Assembly (NCBI RefSeq): GCF_003672135.1
Contig: NC_039512.1
Coordinates: 900,874-964,873, forward strand
Direction: 5' to 3'
From: Ooceraea biroi
Taxonomy: Eukaryota > Arthropoda > Insecta > Hymenoptera > Formicidae
DNA length: 64,000 bases
The notes beneath the pieces were generated by a model, which worked only from the letters and a program-made list of their open reading frames with translations, was not told the origin of the DNA and did no database searches. Positions within the stretch are counted from its first letter, which is position 1. Each line of letters starts with the position of its first letter. The position numbers and the translations under genes were made by a program. Of this stretch, positions 26,359 through 38,769 are shown piece after piece.

Positions 26359-28852
26359 TCGGTCCGAGTGTCCGAAGAGACGTCACCGAACATAATCCAC
26401 AGAGTTGCGCAATGCTCTTTACATGACCTGGAAATGCGGCCGCATACATACATATGCAGAGAGAGCTAGATATCTGGCACGGTTTTACAACGTCGAGAAC
26501 TATCGCATACGCGTATAATTTCACGCTCAAATCACGTCGTGTGCGCACAGTATCACGTCAATCCACCCGCCGTGGTTCCCGGTTGTAATCCTTGATCGTT
26601 CGATCGGAGCAGCCGCTGTTTTCGTTGATAAAACGTACGCGCGCCGAGCTCTCGTGCAAAATGCGGTTTTATCATCGACGATGACGACGACATGTAGAAG
26701 ATGGAAGGCAATGCGTGTTGTCGAAGATCTGAGTGCGCGCTCCGAATATGTGCTCCGAAACCGATGATCTTCGTTTACGCTGAACAAACACACTCAATGC
26801 AACCATGATCACTCGGACGGCCACGATCACTCGGGTTTCGCTCGACATCGGCATTCTGAGGACACTTGCCAAAGATAACTACGTGCACAGGCGACTACAG
26901 GGGATTATGGGAATCGATTGTGAACGCGCGAATGACGCTAACTATGAAAAGTGGAACTCGCGAGAGACTTTGTCGGCATGACATTGTCGTTTCTTTCTTC
27001 TTCCTCTTCTCTTCTTCTGCATCAGCACGTCGCACTCAATCCGGGCGTAACATCGCGTAAGCGCTTTTACGATCGTGTTCGAGTTACGATAGCGACCGTC
27101 ACGCCGCGAGCTTTCGAGACTCGTGAGCAGACGATGTCGACCGCCTCGTTCGATTTCATCGTCGAATTTATCGACGGAAAACAACGCCCCGCATTCCAGG
27201 CCGTTCTGCCGAGTTCTTTTCTCCCTTCTTTCCGTCCCGGAAATAGGTATTTCATCGGCGTTCAAATTGACTGCAAAGTCGTCCAAGTTAAGGCCGAGTC
27301 TCTCGTCCTTTCCGTTTCGCCGCAGTTATAATACATCCGTCTTCGTGGTTGTCGTCGCACGATTATCTTCCTTCGCCGGGACGATCAAGATCATGGTGAT
27401 ATTTTGAATTGCAGAAAACCAGCAGGTATTGTCTATTTTATCTATTTTATCATTTCACTTCGCTGCGTTTCAACGTTTTACCGAGTTTTACTTTTTTCAT
27501 CAATCGTACCAAACTTTTAAATAAAAACCACCGGTATATAGAGCACATGGGGTGTTCTCTGTTCTAGAGCACTCGTGTTCCCTTTCAACGATAAGCTCCT
27601 TCTTTTTTCCGGATGGCAATAATCAAAGCGCAATGAAAGTCATCACGACATTCACTCGTTTCGGTCCGAAAGATCTTTTGTGCTTCCACATTCACGTTCA
27701 GGAATTAATTAGAAATCTGCAAAAGTATGAGTCGCGCACGCATCACTGCCTACCGAGCCACTTAAAAATACAATCGTCACTAGAGTAAGTTAAGAACGAC
27801 GCAAAGAGAGGTCGGACGTCCTCTCTTTTTCTCCCTTTCTCGTTTCCTATCTCTCATCTTGCGGAGGTTCCGGGACAAGAGATGATGGTCTTCGTCATCG
27901 AGGGTTCTCTCGCCGGTGAAATTCCCTCTTACCCTCTTACCGGTAATATCAGGGACCACCCCGCGCATCGTGCCTCACACGTAAGACTTGTGTGCGTGCG
28001 TACACGCGCACAGAGCACACAGCTACCCCTACACATTCAGAGAACGTACTTGCGGGCGCATTCGGTCTCACGCGGGCGCGCGTACCGCCAGTGTTGCAAA
28101 CGGCTTCGCTACGTTGTGCTGCATTTGCATATGAAAACCGGGAAGTCTCGAGGCTTGCTTGCCTCTTACTCGCGAGGACGAAGAACGGGGATAGATCGTG
28201 TGCCGGATACCAGGACGAGAAATACCGGTGCTCAACCCTTCGGCGGAGAGCTGCGGAGGGTACACCACCACGGTGCGGCGACAGAAGCTGCTGCTAGTGC
28301 GCGCAGGGTGCTCTCTCTGCTTCGGCCGTCTTAAATATTCAATGGCGTCACGTTCTCGACTCGGCATGCAGATTAGCAACGGCGAATCACATGTTCCCGC
28401 GCCAGGCTTGATTCTGTATCCAAGCCCGCGTTCCTCGACTTCTCCCCCGGCTCTCTCTCTCCCTCTCTCTTTCGCGTCTTTCTCCCTCTAAATTATACGT
28501 ACGCTTTCTATCTATCTTCCGTCTTGTACCGATGGTCTCAGTTTCCACTTAAATGTTCATCAGCGTTGCCAGTGTAACTTCCTGATCTCTTTGAATACAA
28601 GTGGCGGGGCAAGAATTCCTCACTGCGAAACTCGACGAAGTCGCTACTAAGCCGCGAGAACGGCACCCTACTAAGTACGGCACTCTTGTGTCGGATACAA
28701 TAACACGTCTCTGAAATTCTGAAATTTATATTAATAGGATACATATAATCTTTCGTACAGAGAATGTTTTAGGATTCTGGATCTTATCTCTAATAATGAA
28801 TTCTTCAGTAAGTTCTCAGATAGCAAACGCATGACATTACAGTCGATTCGAC

Positions 28853-28896
28853 GTCAAATATTCGTCATACATATTCGAACGTGACTAATATTTGAC
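28853..28896. repeat. inverted repeat, 15-bp arms, 14-base loop
   Basis: The left arm GTCAAATATTCGTCA (28853-28867) pairs with the right arm TGACTAATATTTGAC (28882-28896) with one mismatch. Related TTGACG/CAAATGACG words continue to about 28920. It lies at the edge of an AT-rich interval and could be the remnant of a small inverted-repeat element. No flanking target duplication was identified. Confidence 0.7.
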
Positions 28897-31800
28897 ATGA
28901 AATTGACGCCTCAAATGACGTGCGCTTGCCACTTGCACTAGGTTTCGAATCAATTGGAAAGACATTAATTATAACACCTATTTAGTATTCAAGAAATTCT
29001 ACATTTTGGTAATTAAATAAATGAGATTTTAAATCAAAATATTAGATTGTTAGAAATCTCTTGAGTTAATCAAAACGCTAATCCGCCTCGTAGAGAATCG
29101 CAGTTATTAGAAACTAAGATTTTGCACACTCTCAGCAGTACATGTGGAGGATGTGATAATAACACACGTTTGCGTAATATACGATAGCGCGAGCGGAATA
29201 ATTGTGTGTCTTTAAAGTTTGTGCGTCGCGCAGTACTAGGCAACCTCTCGCGTCATAATACAATCCGGAAAGCTTTGTGCAAATGGTTGCTGCATAGGTA
29301 AAGCAGCAGAGAGGCCGCTGACAGACGGGCGGAGGGAAACACGTAGAAGAAAGGAAAGAGCGGAAAGGCGAAGTTACTTTATGTTTCTTAAGTTTCCTTT
29401 TAGCCACGGCAGACCTAAGTTGACTGTTCGGCCCCGTAAGGTTACTCCATATAAATGCAAAGGGATCCACGGGCTCTTTCGTGTTGTTAACGTAGCTTCC
29501 AGCCCCCTCGTTCCCCTTTTCTTCTTCGCCGGTCCCTTTCCATCGTTCTCGTCACTGCTGCGTTAGAAGAACGGATACCAGCGAGTCGAAGCCAGAAGCC
29601 CATTAAAATCCGCAAAAGCGACCGGTTTGAAGCTGAGTTGAAAAAAATTTAACGTTTCTTTGTACCAAATCGCTGCGAAAGAGAACGAGCGAAGTTCTTA
29701 ACCTCTCCAAGTTTCTTCGTTTTTTTTTATGCTCACTTTCATTCCATCGGCCTTTATTAAAACAAAGATCGCGACTAACTTTTCGCCGACAACGACGACA
29801 CATTCGTCAGGTCGCGAAACAAGAGACGAGAAATGTGTCAGACGTTGTGATACAACTAACGTATACGAATTACACCGGATACCATATTGTTAAGTGTTTT
29901 TCTGCCTTCTTGTATATTTTCCTATTTCCGGTGATTTTCCTCCTTGTGTTCTTCTGATATTAAGCCATAAATTTGTTAACGCGTAAGCTCCGCAAATAGA
30001 TTTCATTCAATTACGTAATCTTGCCGTTCCTAATCCTCTCTCAAAGAACTAAATTCCGATTTCGCTTGCAATCGTCTCCCGGCAGCTTACCCTCTATTTT
30101 TCGTTAATTCTTCCTACATTGTCTTACCGCCGTTCCAGCAACTGTTGTTTTCCGTTCTCGCCACGGATCTTTAGTTTTAATTACCACAGAAGCCTGACGT
30201 TTATTGCTGCTTCTTGTGGCGCTGGCGGAACACGGGGGATGAGTCCGGGATGAGTTTCGCCACTCTGTTCGGGGTTGCATAAACCTTAGGGCTGCACGAA
30301 ATTGTTTGGAGATGAATTCCCAAAAATAGACCGATCCCGAAACAAACTTCCTTCGAGCGCAAGGATTCGCGCGAAACCTCGCAAAATTACGCTTGGAGAT
30401 ATTTAGCATTCTATTTATAAATTTAATGGTACTTTATAAATAACTTGTAAATTTAATAATGTAAATTCAATAACTTTAATAACGTTTACGTACGACGTAC
30501 TCGCACAAGAATCATGTCATGAATTTACTTCAAGCTCATATATTGTAGTCGTCAATCAATACTCAATACTCGTACAAAATACATTCCACGTTCTTGTTGC
30601 TTTTAGTTGTTGAATAAGTGATGCAAATCGATATCATATATTTTCATTCACTTTATTATCGAGGCTGGTATTCGCCCGGAAGTACTCGATACATCGTACT
30701 CGCTGACCACGGAGCTATAATTGGCTCGGCCCGCAATAAAGTTCCGTACCGGGGCAGCTTAGGTATCTCACGGACGACCCAACCGTGATATAGCGACGAT
30801 AACCCACGATGCTTCCTTCTCGCTCGGGGTCCTTTGCTGGAGTCCTTCTCACCCACTTACCCGTGATTTACTTTCCGGACGCGCAAAACGTGAGACTGCA
30901 AACAGACGGTATTTCACGGCAAACCGGAAAGAAGCGGCTCTTCCCCACTTCGTTATCCCGCAAGCCGGATTGCGAGATCGCAAAATGCATTATAGAAATT
31001 CAACGCAGTACCTCGGCGCGCGAAACGCTGATGGATCCTCCCCCGCGCGTCCGTCTTCCGCTGGAACGCTATCATCGGAGTAACGCACAGCTCTTTACGA
31101 GCTGCATAGTTTCGAAACCATAATACGCGTATCTATCTTCCCCTGGAAACATCCGTTAAGCGGCAACTTCGTGTAGGGCTGTTGGCTATCCACGTAGGAG
31201 GTAACGCGCGTATTTACCAAAAGCGCGCGGCCGAGCCTGGCGCGAAGTAATAAAAATCCCGGAACAACAGAGATTACCCTTTCGTACCCGCAACAACTAA
31301 TCAGGGCTTAGCGCTCGTGTTGGGACCCCGAGCTCTGCCTCCTTTCCTGCGCCCTTCCGCACCCTTCGCGTCCGCGCACCTTTGTCTGCCGGTCTTTCCG
31401 CCTTCCCCATCGGCCGTCGGGACGCGCGCACCTTACGCCTTACGCCCCCGGATGATGAATGAGGGATTATTTCCAACGCGGCCGCGCCCGCAGCGAGAAG
31501 TTCGCGATAAATTTAAAGTTTCTTTAAAACAATAAGTTTGCGCGAACGTGCGCGAGCGCGCCGTCGAGCCGATACCGTCATCTTTCATAATCGATTATTA
31601 ACGAACGCGGTACTGCGCGGTGAAAGAAGGAAAGTTTTCTCCTCACGAGGCCGGCTACTGTGTATACATAAATGAACATTGCGCTGCCGCCACCACCGCC
31701 AACGTTGATGGACGAGCACCAGGTGCGGCCAGACCCGTACTTAAGTCTTGTTCGATTAATCGATTGCAGCCAGAAATAGACACCCGCGCGTAGAAGGCAA

Positions 31801-32424
31801 AGCGTAATGATAGTAATGCCACCGGCGCTTGTCTCTCCACCTCTGGGTTTCATATTTCGCCGCTTCGCGAATTTTCCGCTTCGACTTTCGTGTCGAGCAC
31901 GTGTGTAACGTGACGCGATTTTCTCCGATGGCGATGCTACGTGCAGGCATCGTGTCTCGTCTACCTTACGAACGCCCGCATTGACGAAGATGACGCGACG
32001 CGCCTCACCTCCTCATGAAATCTCCATTAATTTCGCGTTCGCGCTTTCGTTCGTGCGACAAAAAGATCGCGAAGAAACTCGGCGCTTTATCCATCCGGGA
32101 TCTCGGATATTGCAGTTTTCCGAGTTTCTGCGGGATTCAAATCGCCACGTTTACCAAATCGCATTGCGCTGGTCACATCTATTATTCCTGGTCTCTCCTG
32201 TCGTCCAATCGGATTCCGGTGCGACAACGACAGCTCGATTCGATTCTCATTGGATGCGGCAGCAACGACGGCCGGGAATCCCAATTCCCTGAAAGATCGC
32301 GTTGTAATCTTCGGCTAAAGCAACGGGGTGGAACAACAATTACGGATTGTATACGATCGACGGAGGGGTGATTCCCGGGCGGAGATGCTGGAATACATCG
32401 TCACGTCGCTGTGTGTAACTACGT

Positions 32425-32476
32425 GCACACACACACACATGCGTGTCGGTAGGAAGCGCGCGCGCGCGTGTCTGCG
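32425..32476. repeat. (CA)n and (CG)n alternating tracts
   Basis: About seven CA units at 32426-32439 are followed, after a short mixed spacer, by a CG-rich alternating run at about 32456-32470. Both are Z-DNA-prone in principle. Confidence 0.75.
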
Positions 32477-33885
32477 TGTAAATCAATTGTCGTGGCAACC
32501 GCAAATCCTCGTGCCACGGAGTGACGCGTGAAGGCGCCGCCGAAGCCTCCGGGTATGACGCGGAGTGGAGACGGAAAAAAGAGAATCGGTGACGCGGGGA
32601 ACGATGCAGGGGGCAGGAGGGAGGGATACCTAATGGAATATTCGGAAAATGGAACGAGGGGATTAAAGGGTTCTCCCTAATCGCGACCCAACGTATTACA
32701 GATTTATTCAGTGGTGAACTCTACATCGAGGCGCGACGATGAATAACTCGGGGCTGACTCCACCCCACCGTGATACGATAATATAACGGATCGATAGCGT
32801 GTCGCGGGTTGTAAAGGACATCGCAATGAAACGGTCATTTGACAATTGTATATTTTTAATTATACTTTTATCTATACGATTGGATTTTGGTCAAGAATGG
32901 CTTCGAAAAGCGCACGTTGCGAAATGTTGTTTTTTCAATGTTTATTTATTGGTTTGTAGAATACAAAATTCTTCCGTAATGCGACTGCCACTAAAAATGG
33001 AAAAGACCACATCACGAAAATGAGTCCGAGGGAATTGCAAAGTTCCGGACGCGCGGCTTCGACGTGTGCGTGCTGACAGCGAGCTGCACCGCTGAGTGAC
33101 ACGCGGCATAAGTTGCAATTTGGTAACGGCAGGTGCTCCGGTCACGCTAAACCGCAGTTTAATTACTGTACCCGCGCGAATTGGCTCGCTGCCGGCGCTG
33201 TCACGCGCAATGCCGTGCAAATTGATCTTGGCGCTCCCCAGTCTGGTACCCTGGGCCTTGCGGGTCGCGGATAAGAACTCCTCTATCGGAATCGGTAACG
33301 AGACGAACCCTCGATGTCGACTCGCAAATGCGAGTGAAAGTCTATACACATGTTCACTTCAGATGCGGAATTTTGACGGAGAAGAATGAGAACACATGAG
33401 CGAAAAATTTATGTGTAACCTGATAGAAGATTAATCGTTTATTTCATATTAATGCAACTATTGTGTATTTTTTCTTCCTTTCGTTATCTCTAGATTTTAA
33501 AAATGTTTCTATAATACTTCTAAAATGTTGTCGCATTTAATTTAGTTTCGAGGTGCTCCATTTTTCTCCGAAATCTCTCCGAATGTAGGATAACACAAGT
33601 TACGTGAATTCACACAAACGATTCACAGTCAAACGCGAATTTACAGCATGGCGTCACGATCCTGATTCACCGTAACAAATCAAAACAGCAACAATTACTT
33701 CCGTGATATTTTTCTACTGAAATATCGAGAACTTGAAGTCTTAATTCATATTGCATTACGCAATAATTGATTCAATTGCTAACATCAGAAGTCCTTGGGA
33801 ATGCAACGCGCTTCCACCAACTTCGGCGCCTATCTCGCAAGTTGGAGCAGAAGTTATACTCAATTTCGCGATGGTTTTCAACGTT

Positions 33886-33914
33886 ATAACGAGCTCTCGT
33901 TATATAATAACGAG
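33886..33914. repeat. three alternating copies of ATAACGAG
   Basis: ATAACGAG (33886-33893), its exact reverse complement CTCGTTAT (33896-33903) and ATAACGAG again (33907-33914) are separated by 2 and 3 bases. They form two overlapping perfect palindromes, which could be a multimeric protein-binding site or a slippage product. Confidence 0.8.
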
Positions 33915-34882
33915 CAGCTTTCTCGGGCTTCGTTTGTTGGTTGCAAGCACTAATACCAGGCGTATATATTCATTCACATTGCTACGTGGTTATGGCAGGT
34001 TAGTAATGGGAGTTGCTAAAACACGACGTTTTGCTGATTATTTTGTTTACGATGTGACGCGAAATGTATACATATATGCATCGCGTACATTACTGTGTAT
34101 ATCACGCACTTGACTTCGATATTAAATGTGATTTTTAATATGCAGATACATTTTCCCTTATCTTTTTTCCATACAGTTATACGTATTTGGTATTGTTAAT
34201 TATTGTACATCTAGGTACACGCGCAAACGCAATTGAAAGACAAAATCCATGTTCCAGCGAACCGTTGAATTGTTTGAATCGCAGCAACGATAATTACGGT
34301 GATGATAATAATAAGAGTAATAATAATTTTATTTCCGCCCAAAGCCGCGTTAAATCATTATTAAACGGCGAAGGGAGAAAATCGGGGAAAAAGCCGGCCA
34401 CGCGGCAGGGGCGGATTTAACGACCATAAACACGCATTACACGGTCGGTACGATATTTGTTAATTCATCGGGCGCACATATAGACGCTTTTACATAATGC
34501 CAGCCTGACTATGCATGTGCTACGTCCGAATTGCGCACTGAAAATCGGCTCATTTATTTTTGAATCGAAACACTGCGCAATGCGGCTGAAAGGAAGAGAC
34601 TCGGTCGAAAGTTATCAGTATCACTCGCAGACAATCGTGAATTAAGAAATCCGGGTCGAGAGAGAGACAGTCACGTAACGCGCATAAAGAGGTGCACGCT
34701 CGTCAACATCACCGCCGTATTTTTTTCCCCTCCCGGTTACGTGAGAAAGGAGTGACGGACAGACGGAGAAACAGCGAGACGCAAGTTTAATTATGGAACT
34801 GGCACTAAAAACTTCAGGCCAGCGAAAAAGGTGTGTTACCGCACGTGCCCGCGATTCGTCCTGACAAACGTACGAGGAAGAA

Positions 34883-34902
34883 GAGAGAGAGAGAGAGAGA
34901 GA
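34883..34902. repeat. (GA)n microsatellite
   Basis: About ten uninterrupted GA units inside a purine-rich stretch on the + strand. Confidence 0.9.
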
Positions 34903-35680
34903 ACAAAGCAAAAAAAGAAACGACAGCGAGGGAACGCACGACGAAAGGGACTCTTTTTTAAAGCGTTTACATCTCTGACAGAGAGTGCAATTCTACGCGG
35001 AGGTTACGCCGTTTTCATCCCCGGCGTTGCAGGCGTTGCCAAGTGTCAATGCCCCTAATGGCGTTCAGGGAAAGCTTTCAATGCTTTTTAATTATTTCCA
35101 TCTTTTTTCCTTCGGCTCGACTTCAAAGAGTATTCGATCGACCATCCCTCCTGCTCTCCCCCGTTCACAGCCTCACGGCTTCCTCCCTCTCGTCGCGTCC
35201 ATCGACGGCGATCCTCCGACTTGGAGTGGCGGGCCGACCGATCGTTTAAAAAGTAAAAAGGGAGAGTAACCCGCGCTCGGCGTTGACGATAATTGGCCGT
35301 CGGAATAGCTGCAGCTGATAACTTAATTATGAAATTCCTATCTCATTTCATCGCGCGAGCGCCGCCGCGAATCCTACCTTGCCGAATGCCTATTGTCAGT
35401 TCCGGTATATTGGATTGGGGGAGGCGCCTCAGAAAGAAACGATTTATAAACTTCGACAAGCGAGCGAAACGGCCGATCGAGATGCAGGACGGGCGACTGT
35501 AACGAAAGTTACGGTCGGAACGCTGTGACATTCTTTGAATAGTGCCGCGCTAAACTACGTACGAGTGTGGACGTGTTAAAATTCCGCCGTACGTGTTATT
35601 CGAAGTATGCCCAACTGGGTCAAACCGAAGAACCGCATTCGTAGATAGTAGTACCTGCCACGTGCTGCTATAAGCTAAAA

Positions 35681-35735
35681 ATATTTTCTGCAAGAACCAG
35701 GCTTGTGTGGACAAGCTGGTTCTTGCAGAAAATAT
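35681..35735. repeat. near-perfect 25-bp hairpin (snap-back palindrome)
   Basis: The left arm (35681-35706) and right arm (35711-35735) are reverse complements over 25 base pairs, with one extra G in the left arm and a four-base GTGG loop. The right arm begins ACAAGCTGGTTCTTGCAG. The pairing stops abruptly on both sides. The loop is too short for a typical insect microRNA precursor, and no transposon ends were recognised around it. Plausible origins are a folded-back duplication, a decayed miniature inverted-repeat element, or an assembly or amplification fold-back. It is the longest inverted repeat I noticed in the window. Confidence 0.9.
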
Positions 35736-38700
35736 ACTCTGCAAATTACTCTTCATTGGAAACATGTATGCATCTATGGACAATCACGGTGGACTATCAT
35801 TTATGCAGAACCATTTCGCGGCGCGCGCAATTTCTTGCCCGTTCGCAACAGGCGATCGTCTCCGCGTGCAACGAGCGAGAGAGGTAAACCGTCATACTTT
35901 GGTGAACCAGAGGGCCAATCGCTTTCAAATGTTTCCTCATTGCGGATCGTTCCTCGGCTGAGTTTTGTAGAGAAGGTCGGTCGCGGTGGATGGGCAAGCC
36001 AGTCGGTAGAATCGGGCATGAAAGGCACCGGCAACCGGCATCGCGAGAACGGTGGTGCGCGGGCAACCGCCAAACTTAGTTAAAAACTTTGCAGTCAGCT
36101 CGGAATTCCAAGCTCGCGTTCTCGAGCACAGCTCGCGAGAGAAGCCGAGAGAAGAAAGACACGTCCAAGTCCAAGGAAACGAGAGGAGGCCGCGCTTTTT
36201 CTTTGCCCTCTCTACGAAGAGAAGGAGAGGGAAGCTCGCTCGTTCGTTCTACGTGCCGTCGAGAAACTATTTCCGAATTTTCAAGCGATTCCGAAGTCGG
36301 TGGCGTGCCGGTGGCCCGTTCGACGGGATCCTAAGGAGACCCGCAGAATCGGCAGTTACCCTCCGGCGCGCCGCCTCCCAGACAGCACGAGCGACTCGTC
36401 TGGATAGTGCATAAAAGCGCGTGCCCCGCATCCAGAACGCGGGATGACGTGCGCGCCCTCGTAAATTATGGGGTAATAAAATCCGCAACATGGCATTACT
36501 GGGTTATTGTCGGAGGATCGCGGTAGACACCGCCCGCGCTAATAATCGCGTCGCGCAACCACAGAGGAGACGGATACTTGCGCGGCGTCCAAGTTCGTTG
36601 TACCGCAACACGCGAAATGCGTGCATGTGTATACGTGTGCGTGCATCGCATTGACAGTAAGTAGATCCTTTTTGCCATAAGTTATGGCGTGCGGGATCCC
36701 GACAGGAGTCATGACAGGCATACGCGAGGTGGCGGCGAGCGAACGGGACGACGACGACGGATGCTTACAAAACAGAATACGATGTCGTAAACGTCCCGCC
36801 GTATTTTTAATACGATAAAACCGGCCGGCAATACGATAGCGCGGGCGACACGCAGAGGTAAGACGGGAGAAAAACAAGGGGAAGTAATTCCTCGCAATAG
36901 TCTAGCGCGAAATCGCGGCGTACGTACTTTCGAGGGCGCAATTCCTCCTTGGCATTATTGCACTCGCCATTAATCTCGATCATAAACGATCCGCGATCTC
37001 CGCGCGATGCAACTGCGCCGTAACCGCTTTAACGTCGTGAACCGTGCTCTAATCCTTGGGCATAAAACTCATCGTACCGTCGAGCGTCGTACCGTCGCGA
37101 TTATACCGCGGTCGTTAGTAAGTCATTTCATGTCACGGGAACGTTGCCTCCGGAGCGATTTCAGGAGCGGCAAAAATGTTTTCGTTGTCACTGTCTATGC
37201 GGGAAAATCAAGACAAGGATGAGATAAAAACCTGAGCGAGGAGGGACGAGAAAAAAAGAGGGAGAGAGAAAGAATAACGAAGGAAGCCAGGTCGATGTAC
37301 AAGCTAGCTCGCACACCCGAGTCACAACGGGGCACCGTAAACGACTGCGCGATAATAAGAGTTGCAGCTTTATCGTCACGTTCCGTTAATGGAGGCTGAA
37401 TCGGAAATATCATCGCCGCATCGGCGAATCGCTCCGCGGCGCTCTGGAAATCTGAAACGTGCCCTACGAGCGTTTGAGAGACTCTTGCGCCAGAGAATAT
37501 ACGGCGTCTTCGGTTCCGGAAGTCCCAGAGAAAGCCCCGTTTACAAACAGCTCTTGAAAAATCCTCTTTTCCAATTTTGTCGTCGGACTTTCCAGCCGTT
37601 TCCGCAGAGAACGCTCACATACTTTTGCTCAATTACTCCACGATGGACGCGGACGGCGCAGACAACGGCGGAAATTGGATCGCGAGAACGTTACCGCCGC
37701 GCTTCGTGGTTCGCCGCTACGTTAATTGCCTCGCTCGGTGAAAATCGCACAATGCACGTAAACCGTCCATAACGTATGTATATACGTATTACACGTTCGA
37801 TCGCGTTGAAAACTGCTTGTCGATCCTCGTGCGACACCGGTAATCATTAGCCGAGTCGACCGCCGCAATATATTTCCGAGCAAATGAACGCATTCCTGCC
37901 TCGACGTAATTAGATCAGATTCCACGACACGCCGGGCGCTCTCGTCCGAAATTACACAATTCGCGGTAGGTGGGTATTCCCGGACTTCCTACGGCCGGGG
38001 TATTAGAAGATTCGAAGACCAAAGTCGACCGATAGATACCGGTCTTACCACGGGTAGCATGGCGGACCATTGTCTCACTTCCTCTCCGGTAGCCGTGTAC
38101 CTCCGGTAATATCGCATTATGCTCTCGCGACTAATGGAGATGCTAATTCCGTCTCCGCACCAGCGGCCTCCTTGGAAGCGGCAAGAAGGTTGATGGCGCG
38201 TTGAGGATCGGCGAGGAAGGAGGAAGGCGGCGGTGCGGCTCTTCCATCTCCGAGTCACCTCAATCTCCCGCAATCGTGCGGAATATCATGAATGCCGGAG
38301 TGTATCTCGATGAATGGCTGCAGTCGGAAGGGTGGTATTGCCGACGGGAGGATGGGAGAGAAGAACGGGCGAGAGAGCCAGAGAGGAAGAATGGGCCATT
38401 CAGCGGATTGATTGATTTACTTCCTTCGCCGCCCTATCGTCGTTATGGCGCGAAACGAAAACGTTGCGTTCTACCGTGTCTCGAGTCTTAGCGACACACT
38501 TCCGGAACAACGTGCTCGTTCGTCGCGCACGAGGAGAAGAAGCAGAGACATCGATCGCGCGCGATTGTCCTCGCAAGAGAACTTTCCGAGATGGGCATCG
38601 GGGAGCTGTCCTCCCGCTCTTCGCGTATTTTACGTCGCCACGCGCTCGGCACGTTTCGCAGAAATGATTGTATTTACGTAAACTGAAAAATTGAATTTTT

Positions 38701-38748
38701 CCGGAAAATATGGGCAAATCGTGTTATTTACAGTATGACATATTGCAT

Positions 38749-38769
38749 CGTTGTGCGCGCCGCACAACG
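38749..38769. repeat. 9-bp hairpin
   Basis: CGTTGTGCG (38749-38757) and CGCACAACG (38761-38769) are perfect reverse complements separated by three bases. Confidence 0.8.

Larger units (their letters stand above)
26359..35680. other. non-coding stretch, no gene seen
   Basis: No gene is supported. AT-rich intervals lie at about 28740-29100, 30400-30660 and 33400-33760. The segment includes a 15-bp stem-loop at 28853-28896, alternating purine-pyrimidine tracts at about 27989-28011 and 32425-32476, a cluster of inverted ATAACGAG motifs at 33886-33914, and a GA repeat at 34883. The open frames are short and without recognisable motifs. Confidence 0.6.
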
